DNA of 64,000 nt from Paragordius varius (taxonomy: Eukaryota; Nematomorpha), in NCBI GenBank assembly GCA_964247055.1, contig OZ176050.1, forward strand, positions 8,308,001 through 8,372,000, given 5' to 3'. The notes below the pieces were generated by a model. That model ran no database searches, had not been told where the DNA came from, and saw nothing but the letters and a program-made list of their open reading frames with translations. The position numbers and the translations under genes were made by a program. Of the stretch, positions 48,280-59,817 are shown piece by piece. Every line of letters begins with the position of its first letter. The stretch's first letter is position 1.

Positions 48280-48689
48280 TTAGTTTATATAATAAATATA
48301 CTGATAAATCCTGTATAATTGATATATACCGGTTGCACCGACAAATAAATTAACGCTCATGAGATAATAATTTTTCGGTATAATTACAACTGAATATCTC
48401 GCCCAAATTAAACCTATATCAGAAAAAAATATTACCTGTAGCTGCGAGAGCACCGGATTGAAAAAGACTCAATTTCTCTGCAGGTCTGGTTATATCACCG
48501 ATTCCTGCTATAACAAGCGCCTAAAATATATGAATTCAAAACCCATTTAAAGGTGGGTGCCCAAAAGAAAATTGTTTTCGGGCCTAAATATATAAGATTA
48601 TAACAACCTGCTGGATGATCCCATGTCGTTTTAAATGTATTTACAATCGGATCAACACTTTTGACTAAAAAACGATACAGGCCAGTCAT
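48280..48689 (-). CDS. MPC2: Mitochondrial pyruvate carrier 2, four exons, ultra-short introns
   Basis: MPC2 pairs with MPC1 in the inner mitochondrial membrane to import pyruvate. Exons (minus) 48689-48608, 48583-48543, 48520-48436 and 48413-48280 give 113 residues, near the usual size. Family signatures run straight across the junctions: WDHPAG|PKTIFFWAPTFKW|ALVIAGIGDITRPAEKLSLF, then SGALAATG|LIWARYSVVIIPKNYYLMSV and NLFVGATGIYQLYRI. The three introns are 24 nt (48584-48607), 22 nt (48521-48542) and 22 nt (48414-48435), all GT...AG. Without splicing the frame breaks after about 80 residues. Start at 48689 is the first Met in frame with the conserved part. It faces the BTB gene tail to tail, with 59 bp between stop codons. 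Confidence 0.95.
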
Positions 48690-49383
48690 ACGAATTGCAT
48701 CTGCCGCATGAAATATGTGCCAAAACAGATTTCGCAAAAAAAATATAAATCAATTTTTGGGTATAAATTCAGTAATATTATATAAAATATATTATATATA
48801 AATAATATCGAATTTGATTTTTTATCCTAATGCCTTGTAAATGGTAAATTATTTATATAACAAACTAATAAAAAATAAATAGCCTTTGCATTTCATTTTT
48901 AAATATTTAACTTGATATAATATATGTGAAAGTAAATACATGGCTATTTAATAGAATTTTTAATTAATGTCTGCAAAAACATAGAGTAAAAGAAAAAAGT
49001 GGATTTTCGAATTGATTCACAGCTAAGAAGTGTACTCAGTTATCAACCCTCGGTGACCTTTTCACTCGAAAAAAAATCAACATCTGGTAACAGAAAAGTA
49101 CTTATTGGCTTTCAAAACACCCCCGGGCGCGCAGGTAGAAATTATTTTATATATTACAATATCAATTTTTAATAGGCTATATCTTGCATTCTGAATGCAT
49201 TTCAATAAATAGCATCTATTCAATCTTGCGATTATGTATTATTTTATGGAATATTATCCACATTATTTGAAAATAACCTCGTATTAGAATGCCAAGCTAA
49301 ATTGGAATCGGAACCCGAACTATTTTGTCCGCGTTTTTAATGAATAAGTAATACATATCGAGAGTCAAATATACCTTAACAGT
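48690..49383. other. Spacer upstream of MPC2
   Basis: MPC2 promoter should be here; none recognised. A GC-rich patch (CACCCCCGGGCGCGCAGG, about 49120-49137) and a short exon-like stretch (KKCTQLSTLGDLFTRKKINI, near 49022-49085) stand out but cannot be assigned. Confidence 0.35.
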
Positions 49384-49793
49384 CCATCACCTTTTGCGGT
49401 AATTTTATACGGTTTAAATTCAAATATCTTAAAAGTATTTAGGCTAGTAAGTCAATTTTAAAACGCATTATGCAAAAATATTTTTAAAAATATAAAATTG
49501 TAAAAAAACCCTCATATTAAACATGCCATTTTGTTTTATAAATTCTTTAAATCGCTAATCCAACAGCAAAAAAAATTATATTATAGTTATTATAAATTAT
49601 TGATTTAAAAAGCTTCAGTGACATTTTAAGACTAAACTTTATATATTTTGATATCAGGTGTTTCAATCGTGTTTTGAAGCTGTCCCAATTTTACTCTAGA
49701 AGTCGCACGAAAAAATATGAGCCTTTTTATCTAAACATGAGAACAATATTTGTTGGATAAATTAAATTTTAACCGAAAAGGTCATGAAGTGTT
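49384..49793 (+). mobile_element. R2 family element, copy d
   Basis: Left end CCATCACCTTTTGCGGTAAT; internal TGAAGCTGTCCCAATTTTAC; right end worn (ACCGAAAAGGTCATGAAGTG). About 410 bp, non-coding. Confidence 0.5.
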
Positions 49794-49879
49794 AAATTGG
49801 AACTGAGATCCTTGTGCATAATTGTGTCTAAAATCGGCTGGCATAAAAATATCTTGATAAAATATACATATTTTGATAA

Positions 49880-50545
49880 GAAATCATATTTTCATCGTGC
49901 TTTTGGTTTTAACCTTTATCATTTTAGAAAGTTATTTTCATTTTGTGGAAACTGCTTCCTTTCAGAAAATGGCAAAATTTGTATATGCCGAATATTTCTT
50001 ACGCCACAGATTTTTATTAAATAATTCGTTTGTCTCCAAATATATGTTAAGTTTAACTGTGTTTTTTTACAAAATTAACTCAATTATAAAACATTAAAGC
50101 AACGAAATATTCAATTTTTGATTAAAAAGTGTTTTTATGATATCTACAAGTATTTTCTATTCTTTACACCATACTCAGAAATACCATAAAATAGGGTTCA
50201 TTAAATTTGGAAAATATTTTTGAATTATGCATTTTTTCAAAAAAAAGTTTTAATCTAAAAATCTGTCCAATAATAAATTGATCGCAAAATCTCGACTTTT
50301 TGCGTTATTTTAAAAAAACTAGCTTATTTCAGAGGCGGTAAGAATTGAAAAATATTGTTTGCTTTTTTAATATAATATATATATTAATAAAATTTTCGGA
50401 ATAATTAATTTTCAACAAAAAATGTTAATTAGTATAATGTAAGCAATTTGGCAATTTTTTGATATAGGGCACCTACCACAAAGGTGTAAATTTTTTATAT
50501 CAGTCATACGGCCCAAAAGTACTATGAGAATCCTGATACTCTCTA
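49880..50545. mobile_element. R3 inverted-repeat element, copy iii
   Basis: Left arm TTTTCATCGTGCTTTTGGTT with TTAGAAAGTTATTTTCATTT; right arm, reversed, TCAGGATTCTCATAGTACTT with ATATAAAAAATTTACACC. More diverged than copies i and ii. Chance reading frames in the left arm are not genes. Confidence 0.5.
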
Positions 50546-50885
50546 TCAGAATATATTTATATATATAAATTATATATTAGGATTTATTTTTAAGCGACCC
50601 GATTTTATGCACAATGTATTTATAAACATTGTTATTAAATTTTAAAATTGAATAAATTATATGTAAATGGTTACATTTGCAAAGATAGTATGATGTGAAA
50701 TTTTGTGAAATTCTTCATATACTTTTTTGTATTTATCATACGGTTAACTTCACATTAAACATTTATTTGTGTATCGTCTTTGTGTAATGGCCCATTGTAC
50801 GTACAGAAGCTGCCTGTAATATATGTGATCCTGTCAGAAGTTATCATCACTGCTGGCAACACTTAAATCATATTGTTTTTTTTCA
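50546..50885. other. AT-rich spacer
   Basis: No gene or repeat recognised apart from the possible 3' untranslated end of the adjacent LINE. Confidence 0.35.
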
Positions 50886-53535
50886 GTTAAAAATTGGTCT
50901 AGCACTGCGACTGTTACCTTCGGGATGTAGGGATAAAATTTTATTTGTTCATTGTCCTTGAGCACGTTTGATGTGTCCGAAATATCTAAGCCTATTTTTT
51001 CTGATCATAATATATAAAGCTTCGATTTGGTACAGTTGTTGCAAATTTGAATTTGGCTTATTGGGGTTGAATAAATTTAGCATTTGCTTTTCTATGTTCA
51101 TTAATCTTTTCTCTATTGAATCTGTCATCGTCCATGTCTCGCGCTTTATAGAGGAGTATGGGACGTATACCTGCTTTGTAGATCAAGTCTTTGTTTTTCG
51201 CAGTTATATGTTTATTTTTGAGCACTATTTTAAGTTGATGGTATTTTACCGAAGCCAGTTGGGATCTATATTGAACTGTCTGGTTTATTCTACCTAGACA
51301 ATGTATGACATAGCCCAAGTAGTTAATACTATTAACCACTTCAATTTTGGCGTCTGGCATTTAAAGGTAATTTAGGGAAATAGGTGAGTGTTTTATAGTT
51401 TTATTTTTACATTATTCACACACAAATTTTTCATTGTTGATTAATGTCCCTTTTATAAGCGAGCACTTTTTGTGTAACCACTTATTGCAAGATGTACATA
51501 GGATTGAATTAAGTTTTACATCCAGATGGAAATTACGCCGTTCATATACATTTTCACCCATTATTAGCACCTTTGTTTTGCATACAAAAAATATACAGTT
51601 TAGAGTGTATTTTTTTATTAAAGGGTAGGGATTTAAATTGTATCCCGACATATAATGGCTTTAACACTCGCCTGCCCAGAGCTAACAGTGATGATGGAAA
51701 AATTGCGTAGTTTCGGGGTTCAAACTCTGGAACGCAGTGTAAGAGTTTGGCGCTCTTCCTACTATACAATCACGCCTTCTTTGTTTTGTTTATGTTTGTC
51801 TTTATTCCAGCTTATAAGTGTGATTTCCATGTGTTATACTTTTAATATAATTCCTCCATAGATGGTGCGGTGAAGACAATGTCGTCCGCATAGATAAGCT
51901 CCCATGGTGGGCCTTGTTTTATATCTTTAGTTAAGTAATCCATTATTAAAATGAAACGTAAAGGGCTTAGTATGCAGCCTTGATGCAGATCAGTTTCGCT
52001 TGGAAAAAAAGCTGTGTTGCCTAGTGTTAATCTGACGCATTTTGTTGTTTTGTAGTACATCATTTCTAGAGATTTGATTATCCAATAATCTATGTTGTTG
52101 CATAGTGCGAATGTAATTAACTTCCAGGGGATACAATCGAAAGCCCTTGCCTATAAAAACACCATAACCAACTATACGACATTTCTCATTCAATACCTCC
52201 AAATTACAAAATTTTTATATGTGAAAATTTTAATTTTTACTTTGGCACTAATGGTCAAGTCTATATGAGAATACATGGAGACGCTTTTGACAGCCGTAAC
52301 AAAGAAGGTGATCATTATTAGAGTATTGCGCATCTCTTAAACTTAAGATCTGGAATACTCTCTTTATTAAACAAGCAAAGAAATTATTAACTTATACAAA
52401 TGGTAACCAAAACTCTATGGTAGACTACATTTTAACACCTATACAAGATGATAATTTATCAAAGATTCCAAAACAAATCTCACTGATAGACAACATAAAT
52501 TGAATGTAGCAATAATAACAATAAATAAATCCTATTACCATAGTAACCAGAAACCCAAAATAAATTTAGAAAACTACACCTTCCTGATGTTAAACTTCAA
52601 CTCTCACAAACTGTTAATGCAGCGTTTGGACTCAACCGCAAAACAACTGAACAAGCTTTCGATAATCATAAAAACAGCATCATTCCAAATATACTAAATT
52701 TTTGTGGAAGAAAGAAACAGGGAAAAAACAACAATCAAAGTGGTGGTCATAATCCATAAAACCTTTAATCAAAATTAAACGCCATAACTACAAAAGATGA
52801 AAACAAAAGATAAAAGAGACTTGAAATCATATATCAAATCAATTAAAAATTTACAAAAAAAGCCATCAATATTTCAGCCAACAAAAAAGCTTTGGATTTA
52901 GCTAAAAAACTAGAAAAGATATGAAAAATCTTAAGATTTTCCGAACAATAAATTCAGTTAACAATAATAAAAAAGACATTAAACTTGTCTATATTAAAGA
53001 TAAACACACTAGAACTGTTTGGAGAGACATAAGCAATGTCTGAACCACATATTTCCAAGAACAATTTGCACAAATATAAGATTTTGAAACGACAAACCAA
53101 TTACCACCAATTGGTCCCCCATTGATAACTAGACGATTTAAGAGATGCCTTGGCCAAGATGAAAAATAACAAAGGAGCTGGTCTATCTGAACTCAGTTCC
53201 GACATGACTTACCCGAATGCATTCCACATTTTGATTTATTTAATCTTATCATGTCAACGAATCGCATCCCTAAAGATTGGTTAAAAAGTACCATCATACC
53301 CGTTTATAAGATCAAGGGAGTACTCGATTGTTCTTCCTACAGGACATTCAAGTTGTTGGAGCACCGTTAAAAAATTTTGAATTCATTATTGAATCAAAAC
53401 TGAGAACAATCACGAGCATAGAATCCCAATATGCCTATAAACCAAACACTAGCACAATTGATGCTGTCTTCATTTTAAGAAGATTTCAAAAGATTATTTA
53501 GCCAAAATAAAAACATTTATTTCTAATAACATTAT
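50886..53535 (-). mobile_element. RTE-like LINE with a 5' inversion
   Basis: One broken LINE in two opposed halves. The minus-strand half (about 52165 down to 50886) carries the second part of the reverse transcriptase: KAFDCIPW, LHQGCILSPL, the active-site block WELIYADDIVF, a zinc-knuckle NSILCTSCNKWLHKKC, INYLGYVIHCLGRIN, IRPILLY and RLRYFGHIKRA. The plus-strand half (about 52230 to 53535) carries the first part: AKMKNNKGAGLSELSSD, STIIPVYKIKG, SSYRTFKLLEH, QYAYKPNTSTIDAVFILRRF. The two meet head to head near 52.2 kb, and the outer end of the inverted half stops just where the other begins. Frames are interrupted by stops and shifts in both; it is inactive. Confidence 0.8.
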
Positions 53536-53611
53536 AAATTAAAGCGTATTAAGGCGAACTCCGCTCACAGATCATATTTATTTGGCAAATTCCAAAACAT
53601 TTGTTGCAAAA

Positions 53612-54008
53612 ACATAGGGCAGTGTTCAACAGCCTGGGAATCACACCCTTCTTGTGGAGGTTGGATATATTTGGGGGAGGCGTAAAAACTGACAGGTAGT
53701 GCAGCTTGCATTTTTGGCGCCCACTTCCCCTCCATACGACCGCTTGCATATTAAAAAAATCATCAAATTTAAACCGTAGTGATGACCACTCATAAATGGC
53801 TGATTATTTTCTGTATTGTTTAAAATAATAAACTTTAAATGCCTATTTGAAATAAAATTATTTTTTTAAAAAATCCGGCGATTACTATGGCGCCCGATGC
53901 ATCAGTCTCCTTTCCTCGCCCCTTGCAACTACGCCTCCGAGGTAGTAACAAATTAATTGGGCGCAATATAAAGAATTTGATTGAAAACAGAAAAGGTTGG
54001 TAAACAGC
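53612..54008. mobile_element. Probable hAT-type MITE
   Basis: Left end CAGTGTTCAACAGCCTGGGA and right end, reversed, CTGTTTACCAACCTTTTCTG, with C/G-rich blocks just inside (GGCGCCCACTTCCCCTCC; GGCGCCCGATGCATC), a layout shared with the hAT MITE at 31587. No clear 8-bp target duplication, so ends are approximate. Confidence 0.45.
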
Positions 54009-55974
54009 ATTAATGGAATTTACGGATTCCTTAGTTAAGAAAAATTTTTTTCTAACCAATTATTCTTGTTAATTCTTACTTTGGCAACTTATTTTGATCT
54101 TGAATTCTCATATTTTTATACACGAGATTAATATATATTTTTTCATGCCAAATAATAATAATTTATTAGATGGTTAAGGGACTTCTATTATTGGAACCTA
54201 TATTTAATGCTTTAGATAAAAGTTTGCATATTCCGCTATTAACATACCTAATGAGTTCTTTCAAAATATAATAAAAAGAACCAACCATCTTCCATTAATT
54301 ATTTATATGTTTTAATGGTAGTTTGGTCCCATAAGTATAGACTTTGTTGGCTATCATTTTTATCTTTTTCATTGAAACTAATTTCTGAAAAAAAATTGTT
54401 ATCGCATATGTATGCATATATTTAATTTTTTAATGCATTTTTTAGTTTTGGTTAATTACAATTTAAAAGTTTTTCTTTATTGTATGTAAGGAAGGACGCA
54501 CGCACACCATTAGGCAGATATCGATGCAATAATTTGGAATAAAGATAATAAGGCAAACTCTTTTTTCTTTAGTCCCAAGACTTTTTCTGCTTTAAAGAAT
54601 GGACGCAATAATAAGTCCCTATTTTGCATAAATTTATATAATTTTTATATTATCAACTTATTATTACATCGAAGTCAAAGCCGTTAGAAAAATAAGCAAT
54701 ATCCACAATTTTAACAGAGTTGAACCCAAAACTATTAATTTTATTAATTAGGATCTCAAAACTTTTGGTGAATATATTGAGTTTTTTGAATACTTTTATA
54801 AATAATCATTTATAATAGAATGGGGGAAAGTAAATTCTTTTGGTGCGCGTCAATGTACTCTCAAAATATATTATCATCATTCTCGTTTTTATATTTTGTC
54901 CTAACTAATGGGGTTCAAAAACCTCCAAAAAAATTGAAAAATCTACCTTTACCCCAAAATTAGACATTAATACATACTATGAATGCTTATGAATAAATAT
55001 TTTGCTATTTTGCATAAAATTACCTTTGCATACTACATTGATACTAAGGATCCAATGCGTTCCACGCACAAAAATTAAACGGAAACAATTATAATGGCTC
55101 AATAAATGTGCATGCTCAAACTTTTTTATAGAGGGTTTCGGCGGCATACATCTAAAAAACCCAAACACACACACACCCAATGATTAGGCATCTAAAAGTA
55201 ATGCGTTGAAAACCATTAACTACTATTAATATAATAGAATCAATATATTTATAGATATACAGATAGGTAGATAAGTCTTCAGGTATTTTTGGTGGTAAAA
55301 TTTTTTTATTTTGCAATTTAAACCACGACACAGTCATAATAGATGCATAAAACCTATATTATCCATTTTTCAAAGTAAAATAATGCGAAAAAAAGGTTAT
55401 TTGCATATTTAATCAAGTAGGAGAATATTCTATGAGATGCAAAATAGAATTTAATGGAATATAAAGCAATATTAAAAATTTAATTAAAATTTATAAGGCA
55501 TAATTTTGTATAAAAATATCATTAAATTATATATATATATATATATAATATATTAATATTATTGAAAAAAATTTGTCATATATTTTATGGTCAGCCCATA
55601 TATGGAATCCTGATCAAACACAATGTTAATAAAAATAATAAAAAAATGTATCAATGATATCTGGTTTTTGGATTAATTAAAATATATTAAAAATGAAATT
55701 ATATTTTTACGGGGCTGAAATTTTAATAACGGTGTTACGAAATATAAAATTGGTTTTGCATTCATATCTTTGTAAAACATGTGGCCGGTTTAAAAAATTG
55801 TTTAACTGATATTGATCAAACATCCGGAGGCGGTTTGATTACCGATAATTAAATCTGCTTGTGATAATAATTTATCTTTTTACCGAAGTTTGCATTTAAA
55901 AAAACATAAAATTGAACGATAATTACGTTACTTGGATTAACAATAAGCTAATTATAATGTATTTTAAGACTGCA
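54009..55974 (-). other. Spacer with possible minus-strand exons at 55337-55028
   Basis: A Met-led stretch at about 55337 (MTVSWFKLQNKKILPPKIPE) and a second one at 55130-55030 (MPPKPSIKKFEHAHLL, then FVRGTHWILSINVVCK and a GGTAATTT donor) both follow plausible signals; a 25-nt GTGTGT...TTTTTTAG segment lies just before the latter. I could not build one consistent frame and recognise no family. An (AT)n run is at 55530-55548. The rest is spacer. Confidence 0.25.
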
Positions 55975-56502
55975 TGACCTTTTCAATTTTTTGTCCGCCA
56001 TTCTATATTGGGGTAGTTTTATATCCCATAGCTCAATCTTGTAAAAACTACTGTTTTGAAAGTTATTTTTTAAAATATAATTATCAAACATTGTTCTCCT
56101 ATATTATTCAAAAAAGCATATTTTATTTGTACTTCTAGAGTCTTATATTGGGACAACACACGATTGAAAAAAAAACAGCTGATTTTAATAGTAAGTTTTT
56201 GCTGGTAAAATGAAACTTTAAAAATTACTTAAGTTATATATTTACATTTTTAACCATAATATATTTTTATTTGCCTATTGTTTAACGATTTAAATAATTA
56301 AAGAAAAAAAGGGGGGTGAAAAAGTTTGAGAAGAAGATATTATAAATTTTACATTTTTAAAAAAATTTCACCCAGCATGCGCCTTAAAAATTAAAGAAAG
56401 CATATTTTTAAACTCAGCCTAATACCATAAATACTTTTTAAAATATTTAAATTTCAAACCTATGGGATAAAAAAATACCCCAAAAGGTTATGAAGTGTTA
56501 AT
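55975..56502 (-). mobile_element. R2 family element, copy e
   Basis: TATTGGGGTAGTTTTATATC at one end and GGGATAAAAAAATACCCCAA at the other form the R2-type inverted ends; internal CTTATATTGGGACAACACAC matches the reversed GAGCTGTCCCAA marker region. About 530 bp, non-coding. Confidence 0.45.
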
Positions 56503-56727
56503 GGATATAAGTATCTCAATATATTAATGTTTTGCGAAAAAGGCTCCAAATAATGGATACACATATGCTGCATATATATATCGATTTTCTTATTATTCAA
56601 TCGAATCTATCAATTTTTACATTAACATTGATGTTATATACCAAAACTCATAGATATATTAAACTAGCCTATGGACTAGCAGTTTTACATGATGGCAAAT
56701 CTTTATTATTTTTTATATATTTCATTA

Positions 56728-57322
56728 AACTGCTCAACAAGGTTTTGCACCACCCCATTTTTTTGCATTTTCTGGTACCTAATGGCATGAAAAGGCCAAA
56801 GCAAAAAAATTGAGGCCGTTATTAGGATTTTTATAAAATTTAATTTTTAATTTTGTATTTAATTTAAAAAAACAATTATTCCTCGCGTACATATATATAA
56901 ATATGAGCAAGTCGATACAAGTGGTTTTCCAGAGCCAGGTATTTTATTATAATTTTAAATGATCCAAATATACCAGCCCCAGTATACGATACCACAGAAG
57001 ATTTTTTTATTAACGAAAACTCTACAAATACGTTGTGGGGGCTTGTTATTCGACATAGAAATAGACAATAAACAAATACTTAATTTATTGTGTATATTAA
57101 TTAAAAATTCTATGTTTTAAATAAAAGAGGATACGAAACTTTAAGAATATAGAATTAAACAAATTAAAAGCTAAGAGCAATAGTATTGGACATCAAAAAT
57201 ATTTAAAATCTAAATGGGCTAATGTATGGTGTGGTGTTATAGATCCGGTCGGCTTGCACAGCTCTGCAAAAATCTCCCAAGCAATCCTATAATTATGCCA
57301 GATATGGCAAAGTATACAACAT
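56728..57322 (+). mobile_element. Repeat R5, copy 2 (inverted)
   Basis: Inverted partner of the copy at 41660-42375: CTGCTCAACAAGGTTTTGCA, CTAATGGCATGAAAAGGCCA, ATACCAGCCCCAGTATACGA and ATGCCAGATATGGCAAAGTA all recur there on the other strand. It carries the same coding-like segment in a broken, older-looking form. Source not recognised. Confidence 0.5.
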
Positions 57323-58783
57323 GTCAAATTAATCAATTCACAGAATAGAGTTAGACAAATTCGACCATAAAATCGGATAGGATTAGATAAGTGGAAGTGG
57401 TCCTATTGTAGCCCACAGTAGATATCCACATACAGGTAAAAAAAGTTGCCAACATCCATCTGAAATTCAAAATCCGCATCCAACATTTTCAAAATAAACA
57501 ATATCCACTAGGTATAAATAACAGGGTTTGTAAGAATCAACCGAAGAAAAAACCCTAATAATACTAATAACCAAGACTAAAAAATATAGCCTACCTGAAA
57601 GCCAAAGGTTTAAACCATGCCTCTTTTAGTATTCTTTTAATATAAATTTATACGTGTTAAAAATTAACTTTAAAAAAACAGTAAATTTTAACGTTTATAC
57701 CTGTACTATTTTTTCCTCCCTGATATTTAAATGACATATTTATATTCAAAAGATAGAGTTTAAAACGCTTTATTAAATAATACCAGTTTTATAATATTAA
57801 ATTTTTATTAAGTATATTTGATTTTCTGTCTATTTTCTATTGAAAACTGAAATTAGTCAAAATTTAAAATTTCGCGTGGTGGTCGAAAAAGTCCATATTT
57901 GTCGACTAGTCTTATTGATTAAATTAAATCAAAATTAGCAAATTGCAATTATCGTATTTTTGCTAGAGTCAGGGTTTAAGATTCCTAGTGGTACATATAC
58001 GAGCGGCAGAAAGTAGATTTTGCATATTTAGACAATCTATTCGAAATTGCCATCATACCAATGTGATTTCCTTTTATTTCCTAACCAAACTTTGATTATG
58101 CCCTTGTGAGTTAAATATCTATTCCGGAGCGGATGCGGATTAAAACAAAAGTCTGACAGAATTAAGAGTGGGACTGATCGGCTTTTGACCGTGGCCATGT
58201 CCGCTATATCTATCAAAATTTTTAACAAATATCGCGCGGTATAAAATAAATATAAATGTATTGGTAAAAAATTATATTTAATGTAATAAATTAAAATTAA
58301 AGAATTTGCTAATACTAATAAAACCAATATTGGTTCATATCGTTTCGTTGATTACATATATATTTATTATTAAACTGGTTATGACCTTACTTAAGCGGTG
58401 GTTACTCACTCTAGTTAGAACATATGGTACAATATCCATAATTTTGCCTGCAGATTCTAATTTTTGGTAAATAAATTAATTTCCTCGATGTATTGCACCC
58501 TATCATGTTTTATTTAGTTTAAACGAATTTTCTACAAATTTTAATATTAAAGAAAATTCGATAAATACTAACAAATTAATACGTTGTAACATATCCGAAT
58601 CATTCTACATGATTTTAGCATGTTAAAATTCAGCAAAATCGCATAAACGGTTTAACTCAAAAATTTGAATTTTTTTGGAGCCACCTCAACTGTTTTGTTT
58701 TTTCTAATGCAAACAAATGGTATAAATTTCATATGCATTTTAAGTGAAAATAATTAAGGCCAATATACAGAAAGCAGTTGTTT
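57323..58783 (-). other. Spacer with a short unassigned reading frame at 58037-58210
   Basis: On the minus strand a Met at about 58198 opens MATVKSRSVPLLILSDFCFN, continues HPLRNRYLTHKGIIKVWLGN and KRKSHWYDGNFE, and stops at 58037. Its residue mix is better than the surroundings, but there is no family match. The remaining sequence is stop-rich spacer. Confidence 0.25.
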
Positions 58784-58990
58784 CTATATTGTTTTTTTCA
58801 TTTGCTTCTTATATTTTGACCGCCACATTCCCATCATCATATTTGTCAGAAAAATTGAGTCTATCAAAATATACAAAAGATACCCCCAGATTCGACTGAC
58901 AATGTATATTATACCAAAACTTTTTATCGAATCCAATTTTGCCAAATCTTGATTATGGTTACTGAGAATGTCGTTAAATGTTTTAGCCAT
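58784..58990 (-). CDS. Hypothetical 68-residue protein
   Basis: Met at 58990, MAKTFNDILSNHNQDLAKLD then SIKSFGIIYIVSRIWGYLLY and ILIDSIFLTNMMMGMWRSKY, stop at 58784. One hydrophobic helix at about residues 26-48 and a basic end. Two internal GT...AG segments (19 nt from 58915; 23 nt from 58890) are in the size range of short introns seen elsewhere in the window and would remove the hydrophobic part without changing frame, so the true product is uncertain. The helix faintly recalls PEX11-type proteins, too weak to name. Confidence 0.3.
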   Translation of the reverse strand: MAKTFNDILSNHNQDLAKLDSIKSFGIIYIVSRIWGYLLYILIDSIFLTNMMMGMWRSKYKKQMKKTI

Positions 58991-59123
58991 ATAAGCTTAC
59001 CTAAATTGGAAACTATTAAAAATTATAACTAAGGATTAATGATAAAATTGGATTTACCTATATTCAATAGCTTTTATAGTCAGCCCATGTTATGAAATAT
59101 ATTATATACATCTAACAAAAGTC

Positions 59124-59126
<3 letters not shown>

Positions 59127-59165
<39 letters not shown>
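59127..59165. repeat. (AT)n microsatellite
   Basis: About 19 AT repeats in spacer sequence. Confidence 0.85.
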
Positions 59166-59169
<4 letters not shown>

Positions 59170-59317
59170 TAAAAAATTTATATTTACCGACGATAATGCT
59201 ATGTTAAATTTAAATAAATGCCTCTCATAAATGCACTATTTAAATTTGAAGAATATTGGATGCATTTTTGATGATTAAACTATTTATATATTAATATTTC
59301 GTTTGCACCTCAAGAAT

Positions 59318-59817
59318 GTCCTTGAACATTTCAAGTTGGTCCTTAAACATTTCATAGTCGTTCAAATTTTTTTAATTTGTTTTCGACTTTTATCAATCAA
59401 ACCGCGTACCATTCATATATTTTATTATTTTTAACCTATTCTCTTAATATAACCAAACTTTTAAATCTATATTATCTTTTAATCATTCAGAAACCTTATA
59501 TCTTTATTATCTTAAAAATATATTTTTAATAAGATTTTAACATGTAATTAGAAAAAAATATTAGTTTTCTGGTTATTAATTAGAATTTTTTGTTAACATT
59601 TTTAATTGAATAATATTGCCGAATTGAAATTAGTTTGAAGCAAAAAGTCGGTTTTTATATGAGAATATTAATTTTAAATGAATAAATATATAATAAATGA
59701 AGAAAATTAGGATAAAAAATAATAAAATAAATAAATAAATGAACAATTTATGGTAAAATTAATAGTTTAAGGATCAACTTGAAATATTCAAGGACCAATT
59801 TAAAGCGTTCAGGGACA
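59318..59817. mobile_element. 500-bp inverted-repeat element with 21-bp subrepeats in its arms
   Basis: The left arm starts GTCCTTGAACATTTCAAGTT and the next 21-bp unit GGTCCTTAAACATTTCATAG repeats it. The right arm, reversed, has three such units in a row (GTCCCTGAACGCTTTAAATT, GGTCCTTGAATATTTCAAGT, GATCCTTAAAC). The centre is A/T-rich and non-coding. Family unknown. Confidence 0.6.

Noticed and set aside
51990-52202. Several overlapping small frames at 51.4-52.2 kb
   Set aside because: All are fragments or shadows of the LINE reverse transcriptase.
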